Assembly (NCBI GenBank): GCA_963696625.1 | Contig: CAVOKZ010000049.1 | Coordinates: 1 to 26,331, forward strand | Direction of reading: 5' to 3' | Source: JAWVFN01 sp963696625 | GTDB lineage: Bacteria; Actinomycetota; Thermoleophilia; Solirubrobacterales; 70-9 | Length of the DNA stretch: 26,331 nt | Shown here: positions 1 to 7,934 of the stretch, one piece after another | Numbering within the stretch: the first letter of the stretch is position 1 | Layout: each line of letters begins with the position of its first letter | Notes under the pieces: generated by a model | What the model saw: the letters and a program-made list of their open reading frames with translations, nothing else | The model's database searches: none | What the model was told of the DNA's origin: nothing | Position numbers and translations under genes: made by a program

Positions 1-527
1 GGCCCGTAGTTGTTGGAGGCGCGGAAGATCACGACCTCGGCGTCGTAGGTGCGGGCGAAGGCGCCGGCGATCAGGTCGCCGCCGGCCTTCGAGGCGGCAT
101 ATGGCGAGGAGGGGTTGAGCGGCGACTCCTCGCTCGCGGAGCCCTTCTCGAAGTCGCCGTAGACCTCGTCGGTCGAGATCTGCAGGTGGCGGATGCCGGC
201 GTCTCTTGCCGCCTCGAGCAGGACAAAGGTGCCGAAGACGTCGGTGTTGATGAACTCGCCCGGAGATTCGATCGAGCGGTCGACGTGGGTCTCGGCGGCG
301 AAGTTGACGACCGCGTCGGCGTCCTCGACCGCCGCGCGCACCGCGTCACGGTCGGCGATATCCCCCTCGACCAGCTCGCAGCCCTCGATGCCGGAGAGGT
401 TCTCGGGGCGCCCGGCGTAGGTCAGCTTGTCGAGCACCCGCACCTGCTCGCCCGGGTGGGCGGCGATCCAGTGGCGCACGAAGTTGGAGCCGATGAAGCC
501 GGCTCCGCCGGCGACAAGCAGCGTCAT
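1..527 (-). CDS. rmlB: dTDP-glucose 4,6-dehydratase, N-terminal part (runs off the window)
   Basis: This gene encodes the enzyme that converts dTDP-glucose to dTDP-4-keto-6-deoxyglucose, the second step of dTDP-L-rhamnose synthesis, in the cytoplasm with bound NAD. Translation of the minus strand from the ATG at 525-527 gives about 175 residues. They contain the Rossmann motif GGAGFIG near residue 7, the family signature STDEVYG and the SDR active-site motif YAASK. The C-terminal half lies beyond base 1. The ATG overlaps the rmlD stop codon as ATGA, so the two are probably translationally coupled. The order rmlA-rmlD-rmlB on one strand supports the assignment. Nothing looks broken in the visible part. 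Confidence 0.93.
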   Translation of the reverse strand, partial: MTLLVAGGAGFIGSNFVRHWIAAHPGEQVRVLDKLTYAGRPENLSGIEGCELVEGDIADRDAVRAAVEDADAVVNFAAETHVDRSIESPGEFINTDVFGTFVLLEAARDAGIRHLQISTDEVYGDFEKGSASEESPLNPSSPYAASKAGGDLIAGAFARTYDAEVVIFRASNNYG

Positions 528-1381
528 CCGCGCGCCCCAAGCGCCACCCGGCGCTTGAGGTAGTCGCCGAGGCCCTGACGCCAGGGCGGCAGGACGATCG
601 CGTCCTCGCGCTCGGAGACCAAGACGCCATAGGCGGGGCGGGGGGCGGGTCGCGGGACCTGCGCGGTGCTCGCCGGCTTCACCTCGCAGTCGACGCCCTC
701 GAGCTTGAAGATCTCCCTCGCGAAGTCGTTCCACGAGCAGTGCCCGGCGCCGCTCATGTGGTGGATCCCGCAGGAGTCCTCGTCGCCGAACTCGAGCAGC
801 TCGAGCAACCCCTCGGCGAGATGCCCGGTGTAGGTCGGGCAGCCGATCTGGTCGGAGACGACGAGCAGCTCCTCGCGCTCGGAGCCGAGCCGCAGCATCG
901 TCTCGACGAAGTTCTTGCCGTGCGGGCCGAAGACCCACGAGGTGCGGACGATGTAGTGCTCGGGATTGGCCTCGGCCACGGCCTGCTCGCCGGCGAGCTT
1001 CGAGCGCCCGTAGGCCGAGAGCGGCCGCGTCTTGTCGCCCTCGGCGTAGGCCTCGCCCTTGCGGCCGTCGAAGACGTAGTCGGTCGAGGGGTAGACGACC
1101 CTCGCCCCCGCCGCGGCGGCGGCCGCGGCGACGTTGCCGGCGGCGACGGCGTTGAGCGCGGTCGCCTCGGCCTCGGCCTCCTCGGCCCCGTCGACGTCGG
1201 TCCAGGCCGCGCAGTTGACGACGGCGTCGGGCGCCGCGGCGCCGATCTGCGAGGCCACCGCCTTGGCATCGGTGATGTCGAGGTCCTCGTGGCCGAGGGC
1301 GAGGACGTCGTGGGATGCCTGCGCCGCCGCAATGAAATCGCGAGCGAGCATGCCTCCGGCGCCTGTTACGAGGATCTTCAT
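524..1381 (-). CDS. rmlD: dTDP-4-dehydrorhamnose reductase
   Basis: This 285-residue SDR-fold protein should catalyse the last step of dTDP-L-rhamnose synthesis, the NAD(P)H reduction of dTDP-4-keto-rhamnose. The Rossmann motif GAGGMLA is at residues 7-13 (the last position is usually Gly). The family motif STDYVFDG follows at 99-106, and catalytic Tyr124 and Lys128 lie in YGRSK. Length is normal for RmlD. The ATG start is 25 bases downstream of the rmlA stop, and the stop overlaps the rmlB start (ATGA). Rhamnose is used in actinobacterial cell-wall and surface polysaccharides. rmlC is not in the window and could lie past base 1 or elsewhere. An Ala-rich stretch at 82-92 is a composition effect of high GC. 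Confidence 0.93.
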   Translation of the reverse strand: MKILVTGAGGMLARDFIAAAQASHDVLALGHEDLDITDAKAVASQIGAAAPDAVVNCAAWTDVDGAEEAEAEATALNAVAAGNVAAAAAAAGARVVYPSTDYVFDGRKGEAYAEGDKTRPLSAYGRSKLAGEQAVAEANPEHYIVRTSWVFGPHGKNFVETMLRLGSEREELLVVSDQIGCPTYTGHLAEGLLELLEFGDEDSCGIHHMSGAGHCSWNDFAREIFKLEGVDCEVKPASTAQVPRPAPRPAYGVLVSEREDAIVLPPWRQGLGDYLKRRVALGARG

Positions 1382-1406
1382 ATGAGCATGTTCGTTGATG
1401 TCGGCA

Positions 1407-2483
1407 TTACGGGATCGAGATGTCGGCGTGGTCCCCGACCAGGAATTTCAGCGTCTTAGGCATCCCGTTGCTGCGCGAGAGCTTGACGTCGCGGCCGAGC
1501 AGACTGCCCTCCATCCGCGCCTCGAGGTTGTAGATCTGTGAGCCGGCGAGCACGATCGAGTGCTCGATCTCCGAGCCGGTGACCTCAACGTCGCGGTCGA
1601 TCGCCGTGTACGGACCGATGTAGGAGTCAATGAGCTTGGCGCCTGCGCCGATCACCGCAGGCCCGCGCACGGTGGTGCGCTCGAGCAGCGCCCCCTCCTC
1701 GATCACGACCTTGCCCTCGACTTGCGAATCGACCAACTCGCCGTCCGAGCGCGGCTCGATGTCGTCGAGCACCAGTCGGTTGGCCGCGAGCATGTCCTCG
1801 AGGCGCCCGGTGTCCTTCCACCATCCCTTGACGATGTGCGGCTCGATCCGCTTGCCGGCGTCGATCAGGTGCTGGATCGCGTCGGTGATCTCGAGCTCGC
1901 CCCGCCCGGAGGGCTCAATCGCCCGCGCCGCGTCGAAGATCGAGGGCTCGAACATGTAGACGCCGACCAGGGCCAGGTCGCTGGGCGGGTTCTTGGGCTT
2001 CTCGATCAGGCGCACGACCCGCTCGCCGGCGTCGAGCTCGGCGACGCCGTAGGATTCGGGGTCGCTGACTTTGGTCAGCAGGATCAGCGCGTCGGGGTCG
2101 TGCTCGCGGAAGGCCGCGACGAGGTCGGTGATGCCGTCGCGCAGGAGGTTGTCGCCGAGGTACATCACGAACGGGCTCTGGCCGATGAAATCCTCGGCCG
2201 TGAGCACCGCGTGGGCGAGGCCGCGCGGGGTGTCCTGCTCGATGTAGGTGATCCTCGCCCCGAACTGCGACCCGTCACCGGCGGCTTCGCGGATCTCGCC
2301 CCCGGTCTCCGGCGCGATGATGATCCCGATCTCCGAGATCCCCGCCTCGACCAGCGCCTCGATGCCGTAGAAGAGCACGGGCTTGTTCGCCACCGGCACG
2401 AGCTGCTTGGCGGAGGTGTGGGTGATCGGGCGCAGGCGCGTTCCCGCGCCCCCCGAGAGGATCAGGCCTTTGAGGTCGTCCAT
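1407..2483 (-). CDS. rmlA: Glucose-1-phosphate thymidylyltransferase, long (StrD/RmlA2-like) form
   Basis: The 358-residue protein should join dTTP and glucose-1-phosphate to give dTDP-glucose, the first step of the rhamnose route. The nucleotidyltransferase signature GGAGTRLRP is at residues 11-19 with Lys26 behind it, followed by YLGDN near residue 110 and the sugar-binding EKPKNPP segment. After about residue 240 comes a C-terminal left-handed beta-helix made of repeated hydrophobic hexapeptides. That domain marks the long class seen in actinobacteria and in StrD proteins, rather than the roughly 290-residue RmlA of enterobacteria. The gene starts with ATG 21 bases after the glycosidase stop. 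It is the first of the three rml genes. A different sugar-1-phosphate or NTP preference cannot be excluded from sequence. Confidence 0.9.
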   Translation of the reverse strand: MDDLKGLILSGGAGTRLRPITHTSAKQLVPVANKPVLFYGIEALVEAGISEIGIIIAPETGGEIREAAGDGSQFGARITYIEQDTPRGLAHAVLTAEDFIGQSPFVMYLGDNLLRDGITDLVAAFREHDPDALILLTKVSDPESYGVAELDAGERVVRLIEKPKNPPSDLALVGVYMFEPSIFDAARAIEPSGRGELEITDAIQHLIDAGKRIEPHIVKGWWKDTGRLEDMLAANRLVLDDIEPRSDGELVDSQVEGKVVIEEGALLERTTVRGPAVIGAGAKLIDSYIGPYTAIDRDVEVTGSEIEHSIVLAGSQIYNLEARMEGSLLGRDVKLSRSNGMPKTLKFLVGDHADISIP

Positions 2484-2504
2484 GCGCCCGCGGAAGGGTA
2501 CGGA

Positions 2505-3959
2505 CTAGAAGCGGTACGCGTGGACGAGCGGGCCCTTGAGCCGGTTCCACGAGGCGCCCCAGACGCGGCCGGGCTTGTTCTGAGCGCCGAACTGGAAGTA
2601 GCCGGCGGCGTCGGTGCGGACGTTGCGCAGCAGCTTGGCCTTGCCCCCGCCGTCGCGGAAGCGGATCGTCACCGTGGTCGCCGCGTTCGCCGGGCGCGCG
2701 CGACCCCAGATCACGACCCGCTTGGCCGAGCGGGCGCGAACGACGAGCGGCGTGCGGAAGGCGCCGTAGGCCGGTTTGCAGCCGACGCCGGCGCCCGGTA
2801 AGCCGGCGCCGGGGCTGTTGGCCGAACACAGCCCCGAGGAGAAGCCGTAGGCGAGGCTGCCGCGCGGATCGTCGCGCAGCAGGTACTGGGCATAGGAGGA
2901 GAGGCCCGGGTTGTTGTAGGCGAGGTACTCGGCGATTGAGATGTACTCGGCCTGCTGCTGGCGCGTCACCCCGATCGGCGCGTCGGGACGGCTCGGGAAT
3001 CCGAACTCGGTGACGTAGAAGCCCGCCGACGGCGAGAGCGTGCCCGCGCGTTTCGCTCGCTGGACGATCTTCTGCATCAGGCGCAGGTTCGCGAACGAGA
3101 CCTGGCGCCCGCCGAACGGCTTGAGGAACGGCGCGCGGCTGAAGAGGTAGGGGTGGTGCGACCAGCCGGAGATGTCGAAGCGCGGGCAGGCGCCGACGCG
3201 CTTGCCCTTCTTGTTGAGGCAGAGGACCCCGCGGGTGAAGTTGAGCGGGTCGCGGCGGCGGTCCTTGGCGATCGGGCCGACCTCGCCGGCGAGGATCCGG
3301 CCCGGATAGCCCGCGGCGGCCAGCCCCTGCTGGCCGGCGACGATCAGCTGCCGGTAGAGCGTGATCACCTGCGCCGCCCCCTCTCCGCTCTTCGGGCGCA
3401 GGAAGGTGGGGCTGTTGGGCTCGTTCCAGATCGAGACGTAGGCGGCGTTGCCGACCGAGCCGGGACCGCCCCCGTAGCGGTTGCCGACGGCGTAGGCGAA
3501 GTCGCTGAAGTCCGCGGGGTTCGGAGCACTCTGGCTGCCGCCCGGGTCCTGGCTCGCCCAGCGGGGGACGCGGCCGCTGGGCGGCGCCCCGGAGAGCACG
3601 AGCGCGACCTTCATCCCGCGGGCGGCGGCGCCCTTGACGACCTCGTCGATGCCGTTCCAGCTGTCGCCGCCCGAGCCGTAGGCGAGCGGGTTGCGGGCGT
3701 CGAATCCGGCCGGCTTGGTGGTCGAGTCCGCGCCGGGGGCGATGTTTCGCCAGTAGACCTGGAAGCGGACGACGTCCACTCCGAGGGCCGCCATCTCGTT
3801 CAGGGCCCGGGTCCGCTGGCCGGCGCCGTACTGGCCGGAGAGCTGGTTCGAGGCATCGAAGAAAGTCACCTCGCTGTGCGAGGCGGACGCGGGCGCCGCG
3901 AAGGCCAGCGCCGCGATGGCGGCCGTGAGGGCGCCGAGTCCGATCAGTCGTGTCTTCAT
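2505..3959 (-). CDS. Secreted clan GH-A glycoside hydrolase
   Basis: The protein has 484 residues from the ATG at 3957-3959. The frame is open further upstream, but only this start gives a clean signal peptide: Lys/Arg near the start, a hydrophobic Ala/Leu core, and an Ala-Ser-Ala cleavage site near residue 26. A TIM-barrel glycosidase follows. Glu180 in IWNEPN is the expected acid/base and Glu318 in VTEFGFPS the expected nucleophile, the arrangement of clan GH-A families such as GH5 and GH39. The last 90 residues look like a beta-sandwich accessory domain. The start is one base from the stop of the upstream flavin-type gene. It may trim surface or environmental polysaccharide, and its place next to rhamnose genes suggests cell-envelope glycan, but the substrate is not shown. 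Confidence 0.8.
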   Translation of the reverse strand: MKTRLIGLGALTAAIAALAFAAPASASHSEVTFFDASNQLSGQYGAGQRTRALNEMAALGVDVVRFQVYWRNIAPGADSTTKPAGFDARNPLAYGSGGDSWNGIDEVVKGAAARGMKVALVLSGAPPSGRVPRWASQDPGGSQSAPNPADFSDFAYAVGNRYGGGPGSVGNAAYVSIWNEPNSPTFLRPKSGEGAAQVITLYRQLIVAGQQGLAAAGYPGRILAGEVGPIAKDRRRDPLNFTRGVLCLNKKGKRVGACPRFDISGWSHHPYLFSRAPFLKPFGGRQVSFANLRLMQKIVQRAKRAGTLSPSAGFYVTEFGFPSRPDAPIGVTRQQQAEYISIAEYLAYNNPGLSSYAQYLLRDDPRGSLAYGFSSGLCSANSPGAGLPGAGVGCKPAYGAFRTPLVVRARSAKRVVIWGRARPANAATTVTIRFRDGGGKAKLLRNVRTDAAGYFQFGAQNKPGRVWGASWNRLKGPLVHAYRF

Positions 3960-3960
3960 T

Positions 3961-4431
3961 TCAGTAGGTCCCGCCGAGCTTCGAATGGTCCCAGCTTGCA
4001 ACACGCTTGGGCGCGAAACGGATCGCAACCCGCTTCGGGGCCTGGGCCTCCAGCGCCCTTGCCGCGTCGCCCTCGACCGAGTCGATCCCCTCGCTGTAGC
4101 GCACGGTCAGCTCCTTGGCGAAGTCGAGGACCTTATCGGTGTCCCTGATGATCTCCGCCTCGGCCTCGATCTGCACGCCCCTGAGCTCGGTGTACTCGTG
4201 CCCGGTCTCGATCAGCAGCGTGCAGCGCGGGTCGCGCTCGAGGTTCTTGACCTTCTGCGACTTGGCGTAGGTCCAGATCCAGATCTCGCCCTCGCGGGGC
4301 ACGTACCAAAGCGGCATCAAATGAGGGAATCCGCGCGGCCCGTGCGAGCCGACGACGACGACGCGCTCGGAGTCGAGCAGCTCGCGTTGCTCGTCCTCGG
4401 TGAGAATGATCTGGTCCCTGCGGGAAGCCAT
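3961..4431 (-). CDS. PPOX-class (probable F420- or flavin-dependent) oxidoreductase
   Basis: The 156-residue protein has the split-barrel fold pattern of the pyridoxamine-phosphate-oxidase-like superfamily. Strand VVVVGSHGPRGFPHLMPLWYV is followed by WIWTYAKSQKVKNLERDPRCTLLIE, the typical phosphate and cofactor binding segment. The C-terminal KRVASWDHSKLGGTY resembles the end of actinobacterial PPOX proteins annotated as F420-dependent. The cofactor (F420, FMN or haem) cannot be decided here, and neither can the substrate. The ATG start lies 26 bases after the acylase stop, and the stop is one base before the glycosidase start, so it belongs to the same probable transcript. It is probably cytoplasmic, with no signal peptide. 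Confidence 0.82.
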   Translation of the reverse strand: MASRRDQIILTEDEQRELLDSERVVVVGSHGPRGFPHLMPLWYVPREGEIWIWTYAKSQKVKNLERDPRCTLLIETGHEYTELRGVQIEAEAEIIRDTDKVLDFAKELTVRYSEGIDSVEGDAARALEAQAPKRVAIRFAPKRVASWDHSKLGGTY

Positions 4432-4457
4432 GGATCGGGCAGGTTAGGGGAGCGGCG

Positions 4458-6843
4458 TCAGCGCAGCGTCAGCGTGTGCCACGGCGGCTCGCCGGCCATC
4501 GCCTGGTTCTCGCCGTCGAGCCAGCGCTCCATGACGTCGTCGTAGTAGCCCGAGCCCGCCTGCCCCGACTGGCCGGTGAACGCCTGCCAGCGCGAGCGCC
4601 CGGGGCGCACGGGGTCGGCGACCATGCGCCAGCTCGGAGCCCACGCCGCCTGATCGGGCTTGGCCGGGTCGCTGGCGACCTGGCAGACCGTCTCTTCACC
4701 GCCGCCGACCTCGAGGCTGCGATTGAAGATCTTCGCCAGCAGCGGGTTCGCCGCGCCGAGGGGGTGGGGAAAGTCAAGGCGGTGAACCGCCCCCCACGTC
4801 CACTGGCTCTCGTCGAGGCCGAACGCCTCCTCGAGGTCGTCGAGGGCGCCGCGCAGCGCGTCGCCGACGAGCTCGGCCCAGGGCCGCCCGATCAGCTCCT
4901 CGTCGCCCTCGTCCCAGAGCTTGAGCAGGTGCGAGTACCAGCGCCAGGTCGAGGTGTTGTGGTCGAGGAAGCCGTTCGAGGCGCGGTCCATCCAGCGCTC
5001 GGCGAGATCGCGGTCGTGGATAGCGGCGCGGGTGAACTCGCGGGCGAAGCGGATCACGAAGGCGTGGTAGACGCTCGCCGCGACCGAGTCCGGCGTCATC
5101 TGGCCGTCCCAGCTCTTGATCAACTCGATCGCCCGGGTCTCGCGCTGCCCGGCGGGCTCGAGGCGCGCCAGCCGGTGGATCACCTCGATCCCCGGAATCG
5201 AGAACTTGTCGAGCTGGTAGCGGGCGAAATCGTCGAGGTCGTGCTCGTCGGCGCTTCTCAGCAGCTGCTCGATCCGCTTGGCCCGGTAGCCGTCCATGTA
5301 CTCGGAGGTGATGTGGTGCGGGTATCCGTCCTCCTCGATCCGGTTGTTGGCTGTGATCAGGTAGCCGCAGTCGGGATCGGTGGCCTCGGGCAGCTCGCCG
5401 TAGGGGATCGTCCCCGTCCACTCGAACTCGCCGGTCCAGCCGGGCTTCGGCAGGTCGGGGCAATCCCCGTCGCGGATTGGAATCCGGCCGACGGTCTTGT
5501 AGCCGATCGACCCGTGGGCGTCGGCCCAGATCACGTTCGAGGCCGGCGTCGTGAAGCCCTCGAGCAGCTTGACCAGCTCCGGGCCGCTCGAAGCGTGGAG
5601 GATGTCGAGGTTGATCTCGGTCGCGCCCGAGTAGTCGAACGCCGTCCAGCGAAGAGCCAGCGGCTCGCTCTCGTCCGCCCCCAGCGCCTCGTTGACGATC
5701 GGCCCGTGGTGGGTGGCGCGCACCGCGAGCGTCTCCGGGGTGTCGCGCCCCTTGACCTCGATCTCCTCTTCGAGGATCTCGAGCTCCTTCCACTCGTCCT
5801 TGAACAGGTAGCGGTCGCCTTCGATCTTCTCGATGAACAGGTCCTGGACGTCCGCCATCACGTTGGTGAGGGTCCAGCAGACGTCGTTGTTCTGGCCCAT
5901 CGTCACGCCGGGGACGCCGGGCAGAGAGGCGCCGCGGCAGAAGCGGTCGCCGGAGAAGCTCGAGGCCGACCTGGTACCAGATGCCCGGCATGCTCGGCGA
6001 GAGGTGGGGATCGCCGGCGATCAGCGGGCCGTCGGTCGCCGAGAGCTTCTCGCTCACGGCCCAGTTGTTGGAGCCGCTGGCGCCGGCGGCGAAGCCGATC
6101 TGCTCGCGGATCCTCGCGATCTGCTCGACCAGCGCCTTGCCGTTCCCCGAATATCCGGCGCCGGGACGGGTGACGACCGGATTGCCGACCGGGTAGGTCG
6201 GATCGAGCTTGGCGGCGAGCTCCTCGCCGAGCTCGCGGGCCATGTCGGCGCGCAGCAGCTCGCTCTCCCAGTTGGTCGAGAGGCCGAAGCTGAGGAGCTT
6301 CATGCAGGAGAGAAGGTCGGCGGGGCGCCAGGGCTCCCAGTCGAGCCGGGTGATCTGGAACTCGGCCGGCAGGACGCGGGCGCTGCGGGCCGCCTCGTTG
6401 AGGCCGGCGCAGTAGGCCTCGAGCCGGGGGCGGAACACGTCGGCGAGCTCGGCCTCCTCGCGCAGGGCGATCCGGCGCAGCCCCAGGGTGCGCATGAAGC
6501 GGTCGACCTGCAGCCCGTCCTCGCCGGCGATCTCCGAGAGCCGGCCCGCCGTCACCCGCCTGTAGATCTCGCACTGCCAGAGGCGGTCCTGCCCGTGGCA
6601 GAAGCCCTGCCCGAACCAGAGGTCGTGCTCGGCCTCGGCGCGGATGTGAGGCACGCCCCAGCGGTCGCGGCGGATCTCCACCGGCGCCTCGAGCCCGGCG
6701 ACCGTGATCTCGCCCTCGATGCGCGGCAGCGGCTGCCTGAAGAGGCGGTACCAGGCGCCGGCCGCGGAGGCTCCGGCAACGCCGGCGACGCCGAGGGCGG
6801 CAGCCCCTCCCACCTTGAGCATCCTCGCCAAACGCTCGTCCAT
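4458..6843 (-). pseudogene. Penicillin acylase family Ntn hydrolase, one frameshift
   Basis: Penicillin acylases are periplasmic or exported Ntn hydrolases, cleaved autocatalytically into alpha and beta chains, that hydrolyse amides such as beta-lactam side chains or acyl-homoserine lactones. The first frame reads from ATG 6841-6843 through a hydrophobic N-terminal segment (residues 11-30), an alpha-chain region, and GASGSNNWAVS. There the cleavage point precedes Ser258, the expected nucleophile. After GIWYQVGLE the reading frame is lost. The rest (GVTMGQNNDVCWTLTNV and on to HTLTLR) continues in another frame to the stop at 4458-4460. Removing one base near 5953-5960 restores a continuous protein of about 794 residues, normal for the family. 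It is either a recent pseudogene or a sequencing indel; both halves are otherwise well conserved. Confidence 0.85.
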
Positions 6844-6849
6844 GGAACC

Positions 6850-6855
6850 AGACTA
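6850..6855 (-). promoter_or_regulatory. -10 box for a leaderless acylase transcript
   Basis: On the minus strand TAGTCT fits TAnnnT and is followed by six bases and then the ATG of the acylase gene. No ribosome binding site precedes that ATG. This is the spacing expected for a leaderless mRNA. The box overlaps the stop codon of the response-regulator remnant, so this promoter may have been created or exposed when that gene decayed. Confidence 0.45.
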
Positions 6856-7146
6856 GCCGCCCTCGGTCGCCGTCAGCGGTGGAACCTGATCAACTCCTCG
6901 CGCTCGTTTCCTTTCGAAACCACCTGGGAGAGCACCTGGCCGATTCCCGGGGCACACCTCGAAGCCGTCGATGCCGGGCAGCATCAGGTCGAGGACGATC
7001 GCGTCGTAGGAGGTCGCGCCCGCCATCCACAGCGCGTCCTCTCCGTTGCCGGCGACGTCCGCGGCCATGCCCTCGCGCTTGAGGCCTTGCGGATCAGCCC
7101 GGCCACCGGCCATCTTGGCCTCGTCTTCGACGATCAGCACGCGCAT
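6853..7146 (-). pseudogene. Remnant of an OmpR-type response regulator (receiver half)
   Basis: The reading frame starts MRVLIVEDEAKM and continues EGMAADVAGNGEDALWMAGATSYDAIVLDLMLPGIDGFEVC, the receiver domain of an OmpR/PhoB-type regulator with its acidic pocket and the phospho-acceptor Asp in VLDLMLPG. Two defects are visible. Between residues 12 and 23 a 7-bp unit is duplicated (7099-7105 and 7106-7112), and a single base is missing near 7083-7087, so the frame recovers. After FEVC the sequence no longer resembles a receiver, and the DNA-binding domain is absent. In another frame the tail reads VLSQVVSKGNEREELIRFHR to a stop at 6873-6875, perhaps the end of a different gene fused by deletion. 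No partner kinase is present. Confidence 0.75.
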
Positions 7147-7193
7147 CGGCTCCCAGGTTGTCCCGCGAAGGTGAACGTCAGATGAAAGGGCGC

Positions 7194-7901
7194 CTAGTCG
7201 CGCAGGTCTGGCGGCAGGCGGCCCTCCTCCTCGAGCTTTTCGAGGTGGGCCTGCATCGCGACCGCGGCGGCGCCGCGGAGCGGGGCGGGGACGTCGTCCC
7301 AGACGCGGTCGAGGATCGCCGAGCGCGAGCGCTCGCCGGCTTCGAGGGCGGCGACGAGGCGGTCCTCGCGCTCCCGGCGGTGGGCGAGGTACTCGGCGAC
7401 CTTCGCGTCGGGGTCGGTGATGTCGGGGCCGTGCCCCGGGTGGAGGACCCGCAGGCCGAGCGCGTCGATCGCCTGCAGCGAGGCCATGTAGTCGGCGAGC
7501 GAGCCGCCGTCAGAGCGCGGCGGGACGATCGTCGAGCCCATGCCGGCGATCAGGTCGCCGACGAAGCCCTCGTCGCCGGCGATGAAGACATGGTGGTCGA
7601 CGGCGTGGCCCGGCGTCGCCAGCGCCCGCAGCGGACCGGCGGACTGGCCGTCTCCCAGGCGGGTGGGCTCGATGCCGAGCAACTCGATGCCGTCGGAGTG
7701 ATCGCCGTGGCCGTGGGTGAGCAGCACCGCCCCGATCCCGCCGCGTGCATCGGCCGCGGCCCGCACCGCCTCGACGTGGCCGGCGTCGGCGGGACCGGGA
7801 TCGATTACGTAGGCCGGGTCCCGCCCGACGACATAGGTATTCGTGCCTTCGAGCGTCATCGGCCCCGGATTCGGGGCGACGATCCTCTCGAGCTCCAGCA
7901 T
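7194..7901 (-). CDS. MBL-fold metallohydrolase (LACTB2/glyoxalase II-like)
   Basis: This 235-residue protein has the metal-binding motif THGHGDH (His63, His65, Asp67, His68), further ligands at His99 (TPGHAVDHH) and Asp116 (VGDLIAG), and a late His157 in HPGHGP. That is a complete dizinc beta-lactamase-fold site. Residues 165-235 form a helical, winged-helix-like tail with SAILDRVW and QAHLEKLEEEGRL, as in LACTB2-like hydrolases. Members act on thioesters or other hydrolysable bonds or, in LACTB2, on RNA; the substrate here is unknown. The ATG start is 33 bases after the pafBC stop, so it probably shares that transcript. No signal peptide is seen. Confidence 0.85.
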   Translation of the reverse strand: MLELERIVAPNPGPMTLEGTNTYVVGRDPAYVIDPGPADAGHVEAVRAAADARGGIGAVLLTHGHGDHSDGIELLGIEPTRLGDGQSAGPLRALATPGHAVDHHVFIAGDEGFVGDLIAGMGSTIVPPRSDGGSLADYMASLQAIDALGLRVLHPGHGPDITDPDAKVAEYLAHRREREDRLVAALEAGERSRSAILDRVWDDVPAPLRGAAAVAMQAHLEKLEEEGRLPPDLRD

Positions 7902-7934
7902 GACTGCGGCTCCTCCGGTACGCGTCCGGGGCCG

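Noticed and set aside
4476..6173. A 565-residue plus-strand frame opposite the acylase
   Set aside because: Same shadow pattern; the minus strand carries recognisable acylase motifs in both frames.
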